Assembly: GCA_918026815.1 (NCBI GenBank)
Contig: CAKJVC010000151.1
Span: forward strand, 248,001-312,000
Reading direction: 5' to 3'
Source of the DNA: Chalara sp. BL73
Taxonomy: Eukaryota > Ascomycota > Leotiomycetes > Helotiales
Length of the DNA stretch: 64,000 nt
Below the pieces are notes generated by a model, which saw only the letters and a list, made by a program, of their open reading frames with translations, did no database searches and was not told the DNA's origin. A program made the translations under genes and the position numbers. This document shows, one piece after another, positions 34,314-44,890 of the stretch; the stretch's first letter is position 1; every line of letters begins with the position of its first letter.

Positions 34314-35292
34314 AGCCGGCTTCGAGTAGTATTGGAGGACGGGTCTGGGTGGAAAGCGATCTACGCACGCAATGAGGGTTGATAATGATTAAGAGTTTTG
34401 TATAAGGTTGTGCTTTAATGAAGTGGGAATTGAAAGTGAGAATCGAAAAAGGGATTCATTCATGGAAGAGGCTCAGCAGGGTAGATTGTTGTATTATGTC
34501 TGGTGGTGGTGGTGGTGGTTTCATCTCTGGCGCACGAGATGATCAACATACCCCTAGTGCATTGTGGCCATGAACAAGCGCTGACCCAAGTCTTAAACCT
34601 GAGCCAAGGCCCTGACTAGTCAGATCCTGTAACAGCTGTAACCCGACTCTTGGTACCTCAGGCAGGTAGGAAAATAAGCATCAACCTGTCGCTTCCCCAG
34701 GAAAACCATTGCGCCAAGCCTCGCCAAGTCTCGTTTCACATTCCCCTCCAGAAAGTCACGCTTTGCCCCAATTAGGAAATCTCGATCAATCATCTCAATT
34801 CATCCGCCGCGTTTCATCAGTTGGCAATTCGGGCAATTCGGATGATGAATACGGCCCCACCCCACCCTCGAGCCAGTCACCACTCCCATGGCGCCTGGGC
34901 CGCATCGTCAGCCCTGGCAGATGGTGCCGTTTAGTTGCATCATCGTTGTCAAACATGGAGCAGGCACCAGATTTCAAGAGGGAAAAAAAAATTGGGCAGT
35001 AATCAGAATTACTGCATTGGGAAATCATCCCAACGTCCCCCAGATTTTAATGAGATGATATAAACTCGCCTATTTCTCGTTCCTTTGCTTCAATGTGATC
35101 AACGATAATACTTTTTCATCTCATCTTCTTCGATATTCTTCATTCCAACGTTCGCTCTATCATTCAGCAGCGCTGACATTCACTTCGCTACACCTCTATT
35201 CAGGCCGTTATTGACTTACCTGTTCAACTGGTCCCCCATACATTGCTGGTCAATCGCAAAGAAAAAACAACAACACCCGAAACCCAAAAACT
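34314..35292. other. Divergent promoter region between bZIP and propeller genes
   Basis: About 1 kb between divergently transcribed genes. Contains a (GGT) microsatellite at 34501-34520. A TC-rich stretch (35090-35170) precedes the plus-strand start at 35293. No supported ORF. Confidence 0.45.
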
Positions 35293-36548
35293 ATGCAATA
35301 CTCCTTCCTGTCCCTGATGCTGGCCGTCGCTCTCCCCGGCGTGATGGGCCGGCCGAGTGGAGTACAATCGGCTCGAGGAGCGGTTTATCTCATCAGCAAT
35401 GCACAGACGAACTCGGTGGTCTCCCTTGCGATTGGAGCAGACGGAACGCTCTCCAAAGGCTCCTCAACCAGCACCGGAGGCGCAGGCTCTAATGCTGTAG
35501 ATGCAGCTAACCTACCCGAGACCCCGGATGCACTCGCATCGCAGTCATCGTTGACAGTTGCCGGCAAGGTACGTAATTCTGGGCCTCCTCCCATCCCAAG
35601 ATTATCATGGCTAATGAGATGCATTGACAGTTTGTGTTTGCGGTGAATGCGGGATCCAACACCCTCTCAATGCTGAAGATCAACAACAACGACCCAACCA
35701 AACTCACCTTGGTCGGCAAGCCAGCAGCGATTCCTGCAGAGTTCCCAACTACCGTCGGCGCATCCGTCAAAAATAAACTGGTCTGCGTCGGAGCATCTGG
35801 AGCCACGGCAGGTGTGTCTTGTGCCTCGTTCTCCAACCAAGGCCTCGGACAAATGGACACCCTACGACCGTTTGAATTGAATCAGACCACACCGCCAGTT
35901 GGCCCGCTCAACACAGTCTCTCAGGTTTTCTTCTCCGATGATCAATCCAAGGTGTTCACCACCGTGAAGGGAGACCCGACGCAGAACAACACTGGGTTTC
36001 TGGCAACCTTCCCTGTGCAGCAGGGAGGGTGTGGAGGAGTATCGGTCGCGCAAGCTGGCACCCAATCATCTCCTAAGGGCACCGCGGTGCTCTTTGGATC
36101 CAGCACCATTCCCGGATCTAGCGATCTCTTCGTGACCGATGCGTCCTTTGGAGGCGCCGTGTTAGCGGTTGACGACGCGAACACCGCGACAATCAAGGGG
36201 CAAGCAGCGATCGATGGGCAAAAGGCGACGTGCTGGGTTGCCATCTCTCCCGCCACGTGCACCGCCTTCGTGACCGACGTGGGAACCAACCGACTGGTCG
36301 AGATGTCGGTCGCGGATGCGAGCATTCAGAATGTCATCGACCTAAGCGCGAACGGAGACCCTGGATTGATCGATCTCAAAGCTGCCGGCAACTTCATTTA
36401 CGCCCTCAGCCCTGGCAACGGCACGACCCCATCCGCCATAACAGTCCTGGATGCGACAAGCAAGAAGCAGGTCCAGCACTTCCAGGTGACGGATGGGTCA
36501 GTTGATAAGAACGCCATGGGAATGGCGGTATTTACGGCCGCCGGATGA
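35293..36548 (+). CDS. Secreted lactonase-like beta-propeller protein, 397 aa
   Basis: Exons 35293-35568 and 35631-36548, joined at GTACGT donor and GACAG acceptor (VAGK|FVFAVNAGSNTLSML). A signal peptide covers about residues 1-19 (MQYSFLSLMLAVALPGVMG). The rest has repeated propeller blades: GAVYLISNAQTNSVV, FVFAVNAGSNTLSML, TAFVTDVGTNRLVEM, NFIYALSPGNG. This is the pattern of fungal secreted proteins annotated as 3-carboxymuconate cyclase or lactonase-like (7-bladed), including surface antigens. No catalytic residues can be assigned by eye. A role in aromatic degradation is therefore not claimed. Confidence 0.8.
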
Positions 36549-36681
36549 AAATGAGAAGGTTAACGACTCTGCAAACAAGGGCCATGTATTAAGATTGAGA
36601 CTTCCCGCCAGTGTAATATGAATAACAGGTTCTGAGGGGGGGTTTTTTTCATTTTCCTTGCGAACATCAGCATTGAATCTA

Positions 36682-36869
36682 TGTCAGGAATCGGCTTACG
36701 TGTGAGTATGCCAAGGAGCTAGAGCACCTCACGCACACACAGATTACAGCCGTAATTGTAGAAAATATCATCACCATACAATACGCTCCTGCAAGCCCGA
36801 ATCCCATCGCCGTGATACCCTCACAGATCCTCTAGTTGATTCTCTGCCTAATAGACCCTATTTCTGACA
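36682..36869 (+). repeat. Solo LTR, family S5, perfect TSD
   Basis: A 188-bp unit TGTCAGGAATCGG ... CTATTTCTGACA, flanked by ATCTA at 36677-36681 and 36870-36874. About 130 bp 3' of the propeller gene. Confidence 0.88.
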
Positions 36870-36874
36870 ATCTA

Positions 36875-37041
36875 TGTCAGTGATTGGTTACCATGTAATC
36901 TCTCGGATATGATTTCCTCTTCGGGACTAGTGTTGTACATGCTTGACTTGGCTGATGATTCACTCGCCGTACCTAGTTTAGAATCCTTGTTATAGAACCT
37001 CCTTATTAGCTTTGATAGCGCCAGAATTTGGATTCGTGGCA
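36875..37041 (-). repeat. Solo LTR-like repeat, family S6
   Basis: An inverted relative of the 6116-6283 repeat (shared 'gcgccagaatttggattcgtg' type end and 'ggttacca' start). Directly abuts the S5 LTR and ends 300 bp before the giant receptor gene. Confidence 0.65.
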
Positions 37042-37341
37042 GTGTACAACACTTTGTATTTCTAGCTTATAAGACGTCGTATAACGTTACATTTACAACG
37101 TACAGCGCTATATTTGTAGCTTATTGTATATTATACAGCGTTATATGCTATAAACAGTCGCTGCACAACGTGCTATACGCTGTAACTACAGCACTGTACA
37201 GTGTTAAGTCCGATTTACGGACTAAAACAGTGCTTAGCAAGCCTATTTTCCTACGCTATAGTGTATTGGGACCCATACATGCTTTGTAGGTGTCGTAAGA
37301 CCCCCTTTCAAAGACCTATCCACAAACAGACAACAGCAACG
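37042..37341. promoter_or_regulatory. AT-rich 5' region of the giant NACHT-ankyrin gene
   Basis: Contains imperfect iterations of 'tacagcg/tacaacg/gttatat' between 37060 and 37200 that can fold back on each other. The frame is open without an ATG of family type until 37342. Confidence 0.35.
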
Positions 37342-40300
37342 ATGGCTTCATTACAGAATGTGCTCCCGACCTTGACCCCACTCCTGGAACCCTCCCCAGA
37401 AAATCCAAACCTGAAATCCATCGATGAGCTACGGCAATGGCTCCAGCCAACAGACTATCTCTCGCTGGGAAATGAGTACATGAAGCATCTGCACTCCTAC
37501 GTCTCAGGGACAGGAGACTGGCTGCGTGAGTCCGAAACCTTCAGGAGATGGAAGGATAGGACGGAGAGGGGATGCCTGTGGGTGCGGGGCATTCCGGGGA
37601 GTGGGAAAAGTGTGTTTGCTGCATCCACAGTTAGGACGTTGGCAGAGACTCAGGATGGCGAAGGACAGTCAGCGCCCGCCTTGTTTTTCTTCTTCCGACA
37701 AATTGTTGAGAAGAATCACGATCCAAAATATCTAGTCCGCGACTGGGCTGCTCAACTATTGCCATCGAGTAGATATTTGAGAGAAAAGCTTCACGAATTG
37801 TCAAATCAATATGGTGTCGACGGCATCGAGCAGACGAAGCTCTGGGATACGCTGATCGACGCCCTGGATGGCATGAAGAAGGTGTACTGCGTAGCCGATG
37901 CGCTTGATGAAATGGACGATCAGAATGTCTTGTTCATCGAAAAATTGAAAGAGCTAGGATTGCGACGACCCGAGAAGATCAAAGTGCTGCTCACATCTCG
38001 GCCCATCCCATGGATTGAGAAGCAACTCAGGCACCCAGAAGTTGAGATTGTGAAACTGGATCTAACACAGATTTACCCTGACATTGTTTGCTACATCGCC
38101 TCGCGATTAGAGAGCTTAGAACCCAAACTCCCGTCAGAAACAGAAGAAAAGGTCAAGGAAGCCGTATGCGGCAGAGCAGAAGGCCATTTTCTGTATGCAA
38201 GATTGGTCATGGATTCACTGACTGAGGGGCTGCGCGAAGGGAGCATAGTTGAGGATACCCTCCCCACTTCATTGGAAGAGCTCCCCTTGAACCTGAAAGA
38301 ACTGTACACGGGAATGTTGGCGGAGCACTCGAGAAGAAGTGGCGTTACTCAGGAACAACAATTCACGATTCTTCAATGCGTGGTACATGCCTCCCGGCCA
38401 TTGCGTTTAATCGAGCTTGGGTCCATCATCGTACTTCTGAAAAATGATACTGGGGCCGGTTTGAAAGAGGGGAAAGATCTCGTGCGGCAGGCATGCGGCC
38501 GGTTATTGGAGATCCTGGAAGATGAGACTGTCTCAGTCATCCATCACTCTTTCACGGAGTTCGCCCGAGATCAGAGTAGAAGTGGGGAACCGGGTGCCTT
38601 TCCAGTTTTGAATGCGCGCGAATCTCAGAGGATGATGTTGCAAATCTGTTTCCAGTATTTAGATTCATGTGAAATGTCAGAGCCCGTGGCGGGCCGCTTT
38701 GAATATGAGACGTCAGAACAGGAGGAGGAAGGGGAAGAAGAATACGATGACGACCTTGATCGTCGCAGCGTCCAGTCCCACGAAGATGAGAGGAAGCGCC
38801 ACCAACTACAGGATCTCCGCAGCACATATCCTCTGATGGACTACGCAACGCAGAACCTTACCTACCACATTGAGAAAGCTGAAGCTGCGGGCTTGGATGT
38901 CTTCGATCTCTTGGATTCCTACTTCGCTCCGGGCTGCAGAGCATTCGATATCTGGTTACTGGTACAGTGGATTCCATATCGGCGGAACAACGTCCAGCCA
39001 CTGCACATTGCTGCCTACCTTGGTCTTACAGCATATGCTCGGTATCTGGTCACTAGCGGCAGCTCGGTTAATGCCCGCGATGGGGAAGGGCGAGCTCCGC
39101 TATTGTATGCTACAGAGGAAGGCCATGTTGACATCGTATCTCTCCTCCTCTCCAATGGCGCGGATCCCGATAGCGATGACCGAGTTGGGTACAAACCATT
39201 GCATCTTGCCGCACAGGAAAATAGAATCGAAATTACCAAAATGCTTCTCGCCGCTGGAGTCAGCCCGAAAACGAAGAAGACAAGGAATTCTCCAGAATTG
39301 TATCTCGAGCAATTAGGAAGCGACCTTGGCGAGACACCCCTGCAGTATGCTTGTTCCCGTGGTTATATTCAGATTCTGAACCAGTTCATTGATTACATCG
39401 ACGAGGAAGATGCGTGTAGATGCCTGCATTGGACGGTGCACTCACACAACCCAGATGCCCCTGAGGCGGTGGAAGCCATTCTCAAGACCGGAAAAGCTCC
39501 AGTCGATGTACTTGTTAATGGTGTAACAGCTCTGGTCCATGCCGCCAATCTCATGAAGCCAAATCTGATCAGAGTCTTGTTGCGATACGGCGCAGATCCG
39601 AATCTACGTGTAGAGCAGGAATCTCGGTATTACACGGACTCTCCTGATGCTGAGATTAAATATAGGTCTGAGTCGGCTGACGGACATACAGCTATGCATG
39701 CATTTGCTGGAATCCGCGGCAACACTTCCATTTCTGGAGACAAAGAGCGAGGTGAAGAGTGTCTGAAATTGCTTGTCGGCGCTGGCGGCGACGTGAACGC
39801 GAGGACGATCGGCAGCCACACACCACTCCATTACGCCGTCGAAAATCGCCATACCATATTCGGTGAGTGGTTAGGGGAAAAGACCGAGGTGATTGTGACA
39901 GAGCTCCTACTGCAACATGGTGCAGACCCTAACGCACGCTGTCATTCGGGTGCCACGCCACTTCACAAAGCCAGTCCTCTACGGCCAAAGCTCGTTGAAA
40001 TTCTGATTCGAAATGGGGCGGATGTGAACGCCAAGAATAATAATGGTTCAACGCCATTGCTGAGTATCATGAACTCAGTCAGTCGCGGTTGGCCGGATGT
40101 TAAGCCAGAAGTCACTGAGCAGACCATTTTCAAACTTCTCGAGCACGGCGCTGACGTTGAAGTTGAGGATGATCAAGGATGGACAGCATTTCATCATATG
40201 TTTTCTGGCATGGAGAAATTCAATAGTGAGAAGCTTTGGAAAGCATTCATAAAGGCGGGAGCAGATCTGAACAAGCCGAATAAGTTTGGGAAACCGCCTT

Positions 40301-43300
40301 TACTATCCATGAAGCAGAATTATCACCATGGCGAATCCGAGAATGAGAAGCTGGTACAGATGCTGGTTGAGGAGGGGCTACGTCTCAGTGCCACGGACTC
40401 CGCGAATCAAACGGTGCTTTTCAGCCTTTTCGACACATACAATGTGAAATTGGCACCTGTTCAAAAACTTCTGAATCTTGGCTGCTCTGCCAAAGCCAGA
40501 GGTAAGAATAGGGAAACACTCCTCCACAAATGCATTCAGAAAGACGCTCCGTTCGAGATATTTCTTTGCCTCATCAAGGCTGGCGCAGACCCGACTGCGG
40601 TCGACAACGATGGGAATACTATTCTACACGAAGTAGCTTTGAATCATCCTGGCGGCTGCTTCTTGGCCAAAATCAAAAAGCTGATAGATGTGGGAGTGCC
40701 TACTGACGCCCCGAACAAGGCAGGCAGGACACCTCTCCACATAGTATGTGCTGTTGCTCCTAAGAACTATAAAACAGACAGAGCGAAAGAGCTCCTGGAT
40801 TTGCTCCTGGATGGGAAGTTATGTGTAGTGTCCAATGTCCACGCACTCGATACACTTGGAGCCAGTTCCATGCATTATGCGGCCAGCTTTTCAGAGTTCC
40901 GTGTTGGTTATCTGCTCCAAGCAGGTGCAGAGCCAGCCTTGAAAACTCCTGAAGGACTCACGCCGCTTCACATTGCAGCACGAGGCAGAGCAAGCAATGT
41001 CATCGGGCTTCTTCTTTTGGATTACAGGAAGCGAGGCATTCTCCAGAGGATGATCAATGACACTGACCACAATGGCTGCACGGCACTTCATTATGCCTGC
41101 CGTTCTGGTCGACCGGAGAGTGTGAGTTACCTCTTGTCAGCTGGGGCAAACATTTTCGCGAGAGATAAAGCTGGCCGCGCTCCTCTGCATGCGCTTGCAG
41201 AGTTCCCAGAAGAAAATTTGCTCTGGGCTTCGGCGCAGAACGGTGACCTGCCAGGTGACTTCGATGCGGCATGCGTCACCCTCGGAGATCTGGGAAGGCC
41301 ATGCAGTTCTCAACACCCGACCACCAAGAACAGTGATCCCGCGCGAACGAGAGATATCCTGGAGATGCTTGAAAACGCTGGGGCTGATCTTCAGGCTACA
41401 TGGATGGTCGGTGGAGAAGAACGAACACCAATGGATGTAGCTGTGTGGGCAAAGTGTACAGAGCTGGTGAATGAGCTGAGAAACCGCGAGCTAACTGCAA
41501 AGGACTCTGCAGCTGAAGCTCTAATACCGCGGCCTGGGGGTATGAAGGAAGCTAAAGCACTACTTGGAAGAGTCGATCCGCCTAGTCGAGGTGCACGCCA
41601 TACAAGTGAAGGCGGGCGGGCAAGCAAGAAACAGCATTTAGTAAAGTTTGAAGAGATATTGAAGCAGCGGGACTACAATCTCTTCGACGAATTTGTCAAA
41701 CTTGGAGGAGATCTTCTAGCCCTGGGAGGAGAATGGAGGCCCTTTACAGGGCTGCATGTACTTGTGGCATGGGGTCATGCGGGACTATTAGAAACATACT
41801 TTGAGGAAGCAGCAAGAGTGGATGATCAAGAGTGGATGCAGGAAGAGCAAAACCCAGGCACATTATTGTGTCATGCTTGCGAACAGGCGTTGCCGAGACT
41901 TGATGTTATCAAGGTGCTCGTTGAAAAGGTCAAAGTTGATGTGAATCGGATCTCCAACCGGTACGGCTACATCTACAAGGCTACAGCTCTCCACGGGCTT
42001 GCAGCTGGAGCTCATTTTTGGAACATTGAAGCAATTAGATATCTCTTGGATCATGGAGCGGATATCGAAGCCAGAAATGCACGCGGAGAGACGCCATTGA
42101 TTGCAGCACTTGGCTCAGAACATCCGAATGGTTTTTGGAAGGGGGAAACAATGCGCGTACTACTTGAGCGTGGTGCAAATCCAAATGCCCTCCGTGACGA
42201 CGGCAAAACCTGTCTAAACATGTCGGGTGATGCCAGTGTAACCAGTCTCCTCTTGAAGCACGGGGCAGACATCTCGGTTGGCAAGACTCCTCCTCTCACT
42301 TCAGCCGTTGAAAGGATGGATGTTGATGCAGCCAGGTTACTTCTGGAAGCGGGAGCTGACCCAAATAAGGACTTGCCTCTCTATGCGGCCGCAAGACCAA
42401 ATGACAGAAAAGGAGAAGTAGATCCACTATGGAGGCCAGCTCAAAGGGAGATGATTCAACTTCTTTTGAAACATGGATCTAATCCGTTTTTACCTGATGA
42501 TGACGGATCTTCAGTCCTTCAGAAAGTGATCGAAGAACATGGTATTTTAGATCTGTTATGGGAATTGCCAGGCTTTCCTGTTGAGCTTAGAGGCGAAGGA
42601 GGACGAACCCCACTAATCTCAACCTGTTATCCCAGCATTGCGCCAGCCCCACCATATTATAGTTTTGACAAACCGAAGCCAAAGCGCGTATGCATTCCAG
42701 ATGCCGCCCTCACGCTGATTGAGAAGGGTGCGGATGTGACGGCAAAGGATGATCTGGGAAGAACTGCTTTACATTGGATTTGTACACTTCCCGAGGAGCT
42801 TGACGAGGGTCACAAAAATCTGGTCACAACTCTCATCAATTGTTCACCAGGTTTGATCCAGGAGAGGGACAGCCAAGGGTTCAAGCCATTTCATATAGCC
42901 GCCGCAAACTCGTACACACATATCTGGATTACCGACTACCTCATCTCCTGTGGCTTCGATCCTAAAGAACCAGATCCAGCTGGCAGCAACATGCTCCACT
43001 ATCTCGCACCTCAACTCCTCGGCGAGAAGACCAAAGCTCTTGCAGCAGCTGAACGCTTCAAATACGTCCTCTCACTTGGACTTCCTATCAACCACCGCAA
43101 TGACTTGGGCGAAACCCCCATTTTCCGCTTCATTGCTACTTCCTGGAAGGGCACATTTGGCCCTAGTGGTAGTTCCCATCCTACCTACGCTATCGAGAAT
43201 GACATTTCTCACGTCAAAGCTCTTCCAATCTTTCTCGAAGCAGGGGCAGATTTGCAAACACGCAATGCTCAAGAAGAGAACTTGTTGCACGCGACGGCAA

Positions 43301-43575
43301 AACGATGGCGGGAGAAGATTTATCTGGAGGGAGACCAGAAAGAAGATATGCTGGCCATTTTTAAGGAATTGATAGCGAGAGGATTAGATGCTAGAGCTGA
43401 AGATGCGAAGTTTAGGACGGCGATTGATGTCGCGGTTGCCAGCTCGCATTCGTTTCTTGTTGACTTATTTGGGGTGAAGGAGAGGGGGGTTGTGAAAAAT
43501 ATTGAGGTTTCAGATGCGGAAGATGAGGAGGAAAGAAGTGAAGGCGAGGATGGCATAGCCGATAATAGGTATTAG
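37342..43575 (+). CDS. Giant NACHT-ankyrin STAND protein, 2077 aa, single exon
   Basis: I chose the ATG at 37342 (MASLQNVLPTLTPLLEP); the frame is open upstream but only from a GTG. NACHT: Walker A GIPGSGKS (83-90) and Walker B VYCVADALDEMDD (181-193), followed by LTSRP and the helical and winged regions. The usual 'GDWLRES..F..W' lead-in precedes the P-loop. An acidic linker (about 457-488) precedes the repeat region. From about residue 552 to 2055 are some thirty diverged ankyrin repeats (PLHIAAYLG..AYARYLVTSG, HYAVENRHT...) with long insertions. The tail is acidic (AEDEEERSEGEDG). No N-terminal HET or other effector is visible. Unlike the 6436 gene, repeats are old and diverged. Uninterrupted coding over 6.2 kb argues for function. 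Confidence 0.88.
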   Translation: MASLQNVLPTLTPLLEPSPENPNLKSIDELRQWLQPTDYLSLGNEYMKHLHSYVSGTGDWLRESETFRRWKDRTERGCLWVRGIPGSGKSVFAASTVRTLAETQDGEGQSAPALFFFFRQIVEKNHDPKYLVRDWAAQLLPSSRYLREKLHELSNQYGVDGIEQTKLWDTLIDALDGMKKVYCVADALDEMDDQNVLFIEKLKELGLRRPEKIKVLLTSRPIPWIEKQLRHPEVEIVKLDLTQIYPDIVCYIASRLESLEPKLPSETEEKVKEAVCGRAEGHFLYARLVMDSLTEGLREGSIVEDTLPTSLEELPLNLKELYTGMLAEHSRRSGVTQEQQFTILQCVVHASRPLRLIELGSIIVLLKNDTGAGLKEGKDLVRQACGRLLEILEDETVSVIHHSFTEFARDQSRSGEPGAFPVLNARESQRMMLQICFQYLDSCEMSEPVAGRFEYETSEQEEEGEEEYDDDLDRRSVQSHEDERKRHQLQDLRSTYPLMDYATQNLTYHIEKAEAAGLDVFDLLDSYFAPGCRAFDIWLLVQWIPYRRNNVQPLHIAAYLGLTAYARYLVTSGSSVNARDGEGRAPLLYATEEGHVDIVSLLLSNGADPDSDDRVGYKPLHLAAQENRIEITKMLLAAGVSPKTKKTRNSPELYLEQLGSDLGETPLQYACSRGYIQILNQFIDYIDEEDACRCLHWTVHSHNPDAPEAVEAILKTGKAPVDVLVNGVTALVHAANLMKPNLIRVLLRYGADPNLRVEQESRYYTDSPDAEIKYRSESADGHTAMHAFAGIRGNTSISGDKERGEECLKLLVGAGGDVNARTIGSHTPLHYAVENRHTIFGEWLGEKTEVIVTELLLQHGADPNARCHSGATPLHKASPLRPKLVEILIRNGADVNAKNNNGSTPLLSIMNSVSRGWPDVKPEVTEQTIFKLLEHGADVEVEDDQGWTAFHHMFSGMEKFNSEKLWKAFIKAGADLNKPNKFGKPPLLSMKQNYHHGESENEKLVQMLVEEGLRLSATDSANQTVLFSLFDTYNVKLAPVQKLLNLGCSAKARGKNRETLLHKCIQKDAPFEIFLCLIKAGADPTAVDNDGNTILHEVALNHPGGCFLAKIKKLIDVGVPTDAPNKAGRTPLHIVCAVAPKNYKTDRAKELLDLLLDGKLCVVSNVHALDTLGASSMHYAASFSEFRVGYLLQAGAEPALKTPEGLTPLHIAARGRASNVIGLLLLDYRKRGILQRMINDTDHNGCTALHYACRSGRPESVSYLLSAGANIFARDKAGRAPLHALAEFPEENLLWASAQNGDLPGDFDAACVTLGDLGRPCSSQHPTTKNSDPARTRDILEMLENAGADLQATWMVGGEERTPMDVAVWAKCTELVNELRNRELTAKDSAAEALIPRPGGMKEAKALLGRVDPPSRGARHTSEGGRASKKQHLVKFEEILKQRDYNLFDEFVKLGGDLLALGGEWRPFTGLHVLVAWGHAGLLETYFEEAARVDDQEWMQEEQNPGTLLCHACEQALPRLDVIKVLVEKVKVDVNRISNRYGYIYKATALHGLAAGAHFWNIEAIRYLLDHGADIEARNARGETPLIAALGSEHPNGFWKGETMRVLLERGANPNALRDDGKTCLNMSGDASVTSLLLKHGADISVGKTPPLTSAVERMDVDAARLLLEAGADPNKDLPLYAAARPNDRKGEVDPLWRPAQREMIQLLLKHGSNPFLPDDDGSSVLQKVIEEHGILDLLWELPGFPVELRGEGGRTPLISTCYPSIAPAPPYYSFDKPKPKRVCIPDAALTLIEKGADVTAKDDLGRTALHWICTLPEELDEGHKNLVTTLINCSPGLIQERDSQGFKPFHIAAANSYTHIWITDYLISCGFDPKEPDPAGSNMLHYLAPQLLGEKTKALAAAERFKYVLSLGLPINHRNDLGETPIFRFIATSWKGTFGPSGSSHPTYAIENDISHVKALPIFLEAGADLQTRNAQEENLLHATAKRWREKIYLEGDQKEDMLAIFKELIARGLDARAEDAKFRTAIDVAVASSHSFLVDLFGVKERGVVKNIEVSDAEDEEERSEGEDGIADNRY

Positions 43576-43768
43576 ATTAAGTGTACGTTTAATTATGCTA
43601 TATTGTGCTTATCACAGCACGGAAACGACGCTGATAGTTATGGCCATCAGACCCTGGGGCTCTTATATGTCCCACCGCTCCATTTTTTGACGCGGTCATG
43701 CTTGAATAGTGCGAAACGGCCAAGCCGTAGGGTTAGGGGTCAATGAGTATTATATTTATGGCTATAAC
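43576..43768. other. 3' flank of the giant receptor
   Basis: No feature recognised before the S3 LTR. Confidence 0.35.
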
Positions 43769-43951
43769 TGTTGGAATGCAAGTACATAGTTTCACGCGAT
43801 CCACCGGATCATGGAATTATGGGTCTTCTATCACCTACACTTACCTGGCAATCGCCCGTAACTTAGAACCTAATAACAAGGAACCATAACCACACCAGCA
43901 AGAGCGTAGTTACAACTTCTACGCCTTTTGCTACGTGATAGGTATCCGACA
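43769..43951 (-). repeat. Solo LTR, family S3
   Basis: A 183-bp inverted copy, TGTTGGAATGCA ... GGTATCCGACA. No clean target duplication. Confidence 0.75.
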
Positions 43952-44890
43952 GAATCCTTCGAGAATCTCCCAAGCATAACATGACCAACCTCAGCCTTAT
44001 ATGTCGACAGACCCCTGTAACATGCGGCTGCTTTTATCACGGGGCGGGGCAATACCCGATACATAGTCTCACCCTTACTGCGCCAAGGTGAAAATGCGGG
44101 AGAGTGCTACACAAGCGGTTAAGTATTCATAAGCAGAGCCATAGGCCTATTAAAATAGTTTTAACCTTTCCAAAAATACAGCGGTTAATAGTTGTCACAA
44201 CGCTAGTAAGATTCTAGCTAGCTTTTCCGCTTAAAATAGCTTATTCTGAATAAGTAGAGAATCTTGAGCCAAGCGACGTTGTTGAGACAGCTTCTCGCTT
44301 AAAGAGTCCCAGGTCAAACAACGGAGCCTGTTGCGGGAAAAACCTTGGCTAGTCGAGTGACAACTATTGACCGCCGCACCTTCGTACATGTATATTCGTT
44401 GGTGATACCCGCAACCGCGTTCCTTCCACGGCCGCTTTGAGAATGCGGCCGGATCTGTCCTATGGAAGGGCTAAGCACCACTCCCTCAGGTTTCCATACA
44501 TTCGTGTATGAAATCAATGCAATATGTACTCATATAGTGTAAATAATTCGCTATGTTTTAAAAGGGAACATTATATCAGTTTCAGCCCAGCTTATTCTGG
44601 GGTAGCAATTGAATTTTAACCAAGAGTTAAATGCTAGCCTTCTTCAGTAAGCGCTCTGCCTGCAGGCGGCCAGCCATCATCCGCCCTAGCTCCTTTACTC
44701 GCCAAAAGCCTTCCGCCCATGTACATCACCTGCCGGTCCTTGAGGCTGAGCGTTTATGATCCATTAGAAAACGGATCACACATTCTGGGCGAGTGAGATT
44801 TATATAAAGAACAGCCTTTTCGCGGTTTTCGAAATCAGAATGCAATCTACACATCTCGTTTACTGAAATATTCGTCCACAGCCCTCCACC
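43952..44890. other. Spacer; promoter side of the membrane-protein gene
   Basis: No supported ORF. 'atttatataaag' at about 44800 lies some 80 bp before the start codon and may be a TATA-like element. Confidence 0.4.

Noticed and set aside
37201..37341. N-terminal extension of the giant receptor
   Set aside because: Begins with GTG and has no similarity to the family; the ATG at 37342 starts the conserved N-terminus.
39604..43556. Minus-strand frames under the giant ankyrin gene
   Set aside because: Shadows of a 6.2-kb coding frame with clear NACHT and ankyrin motifs.
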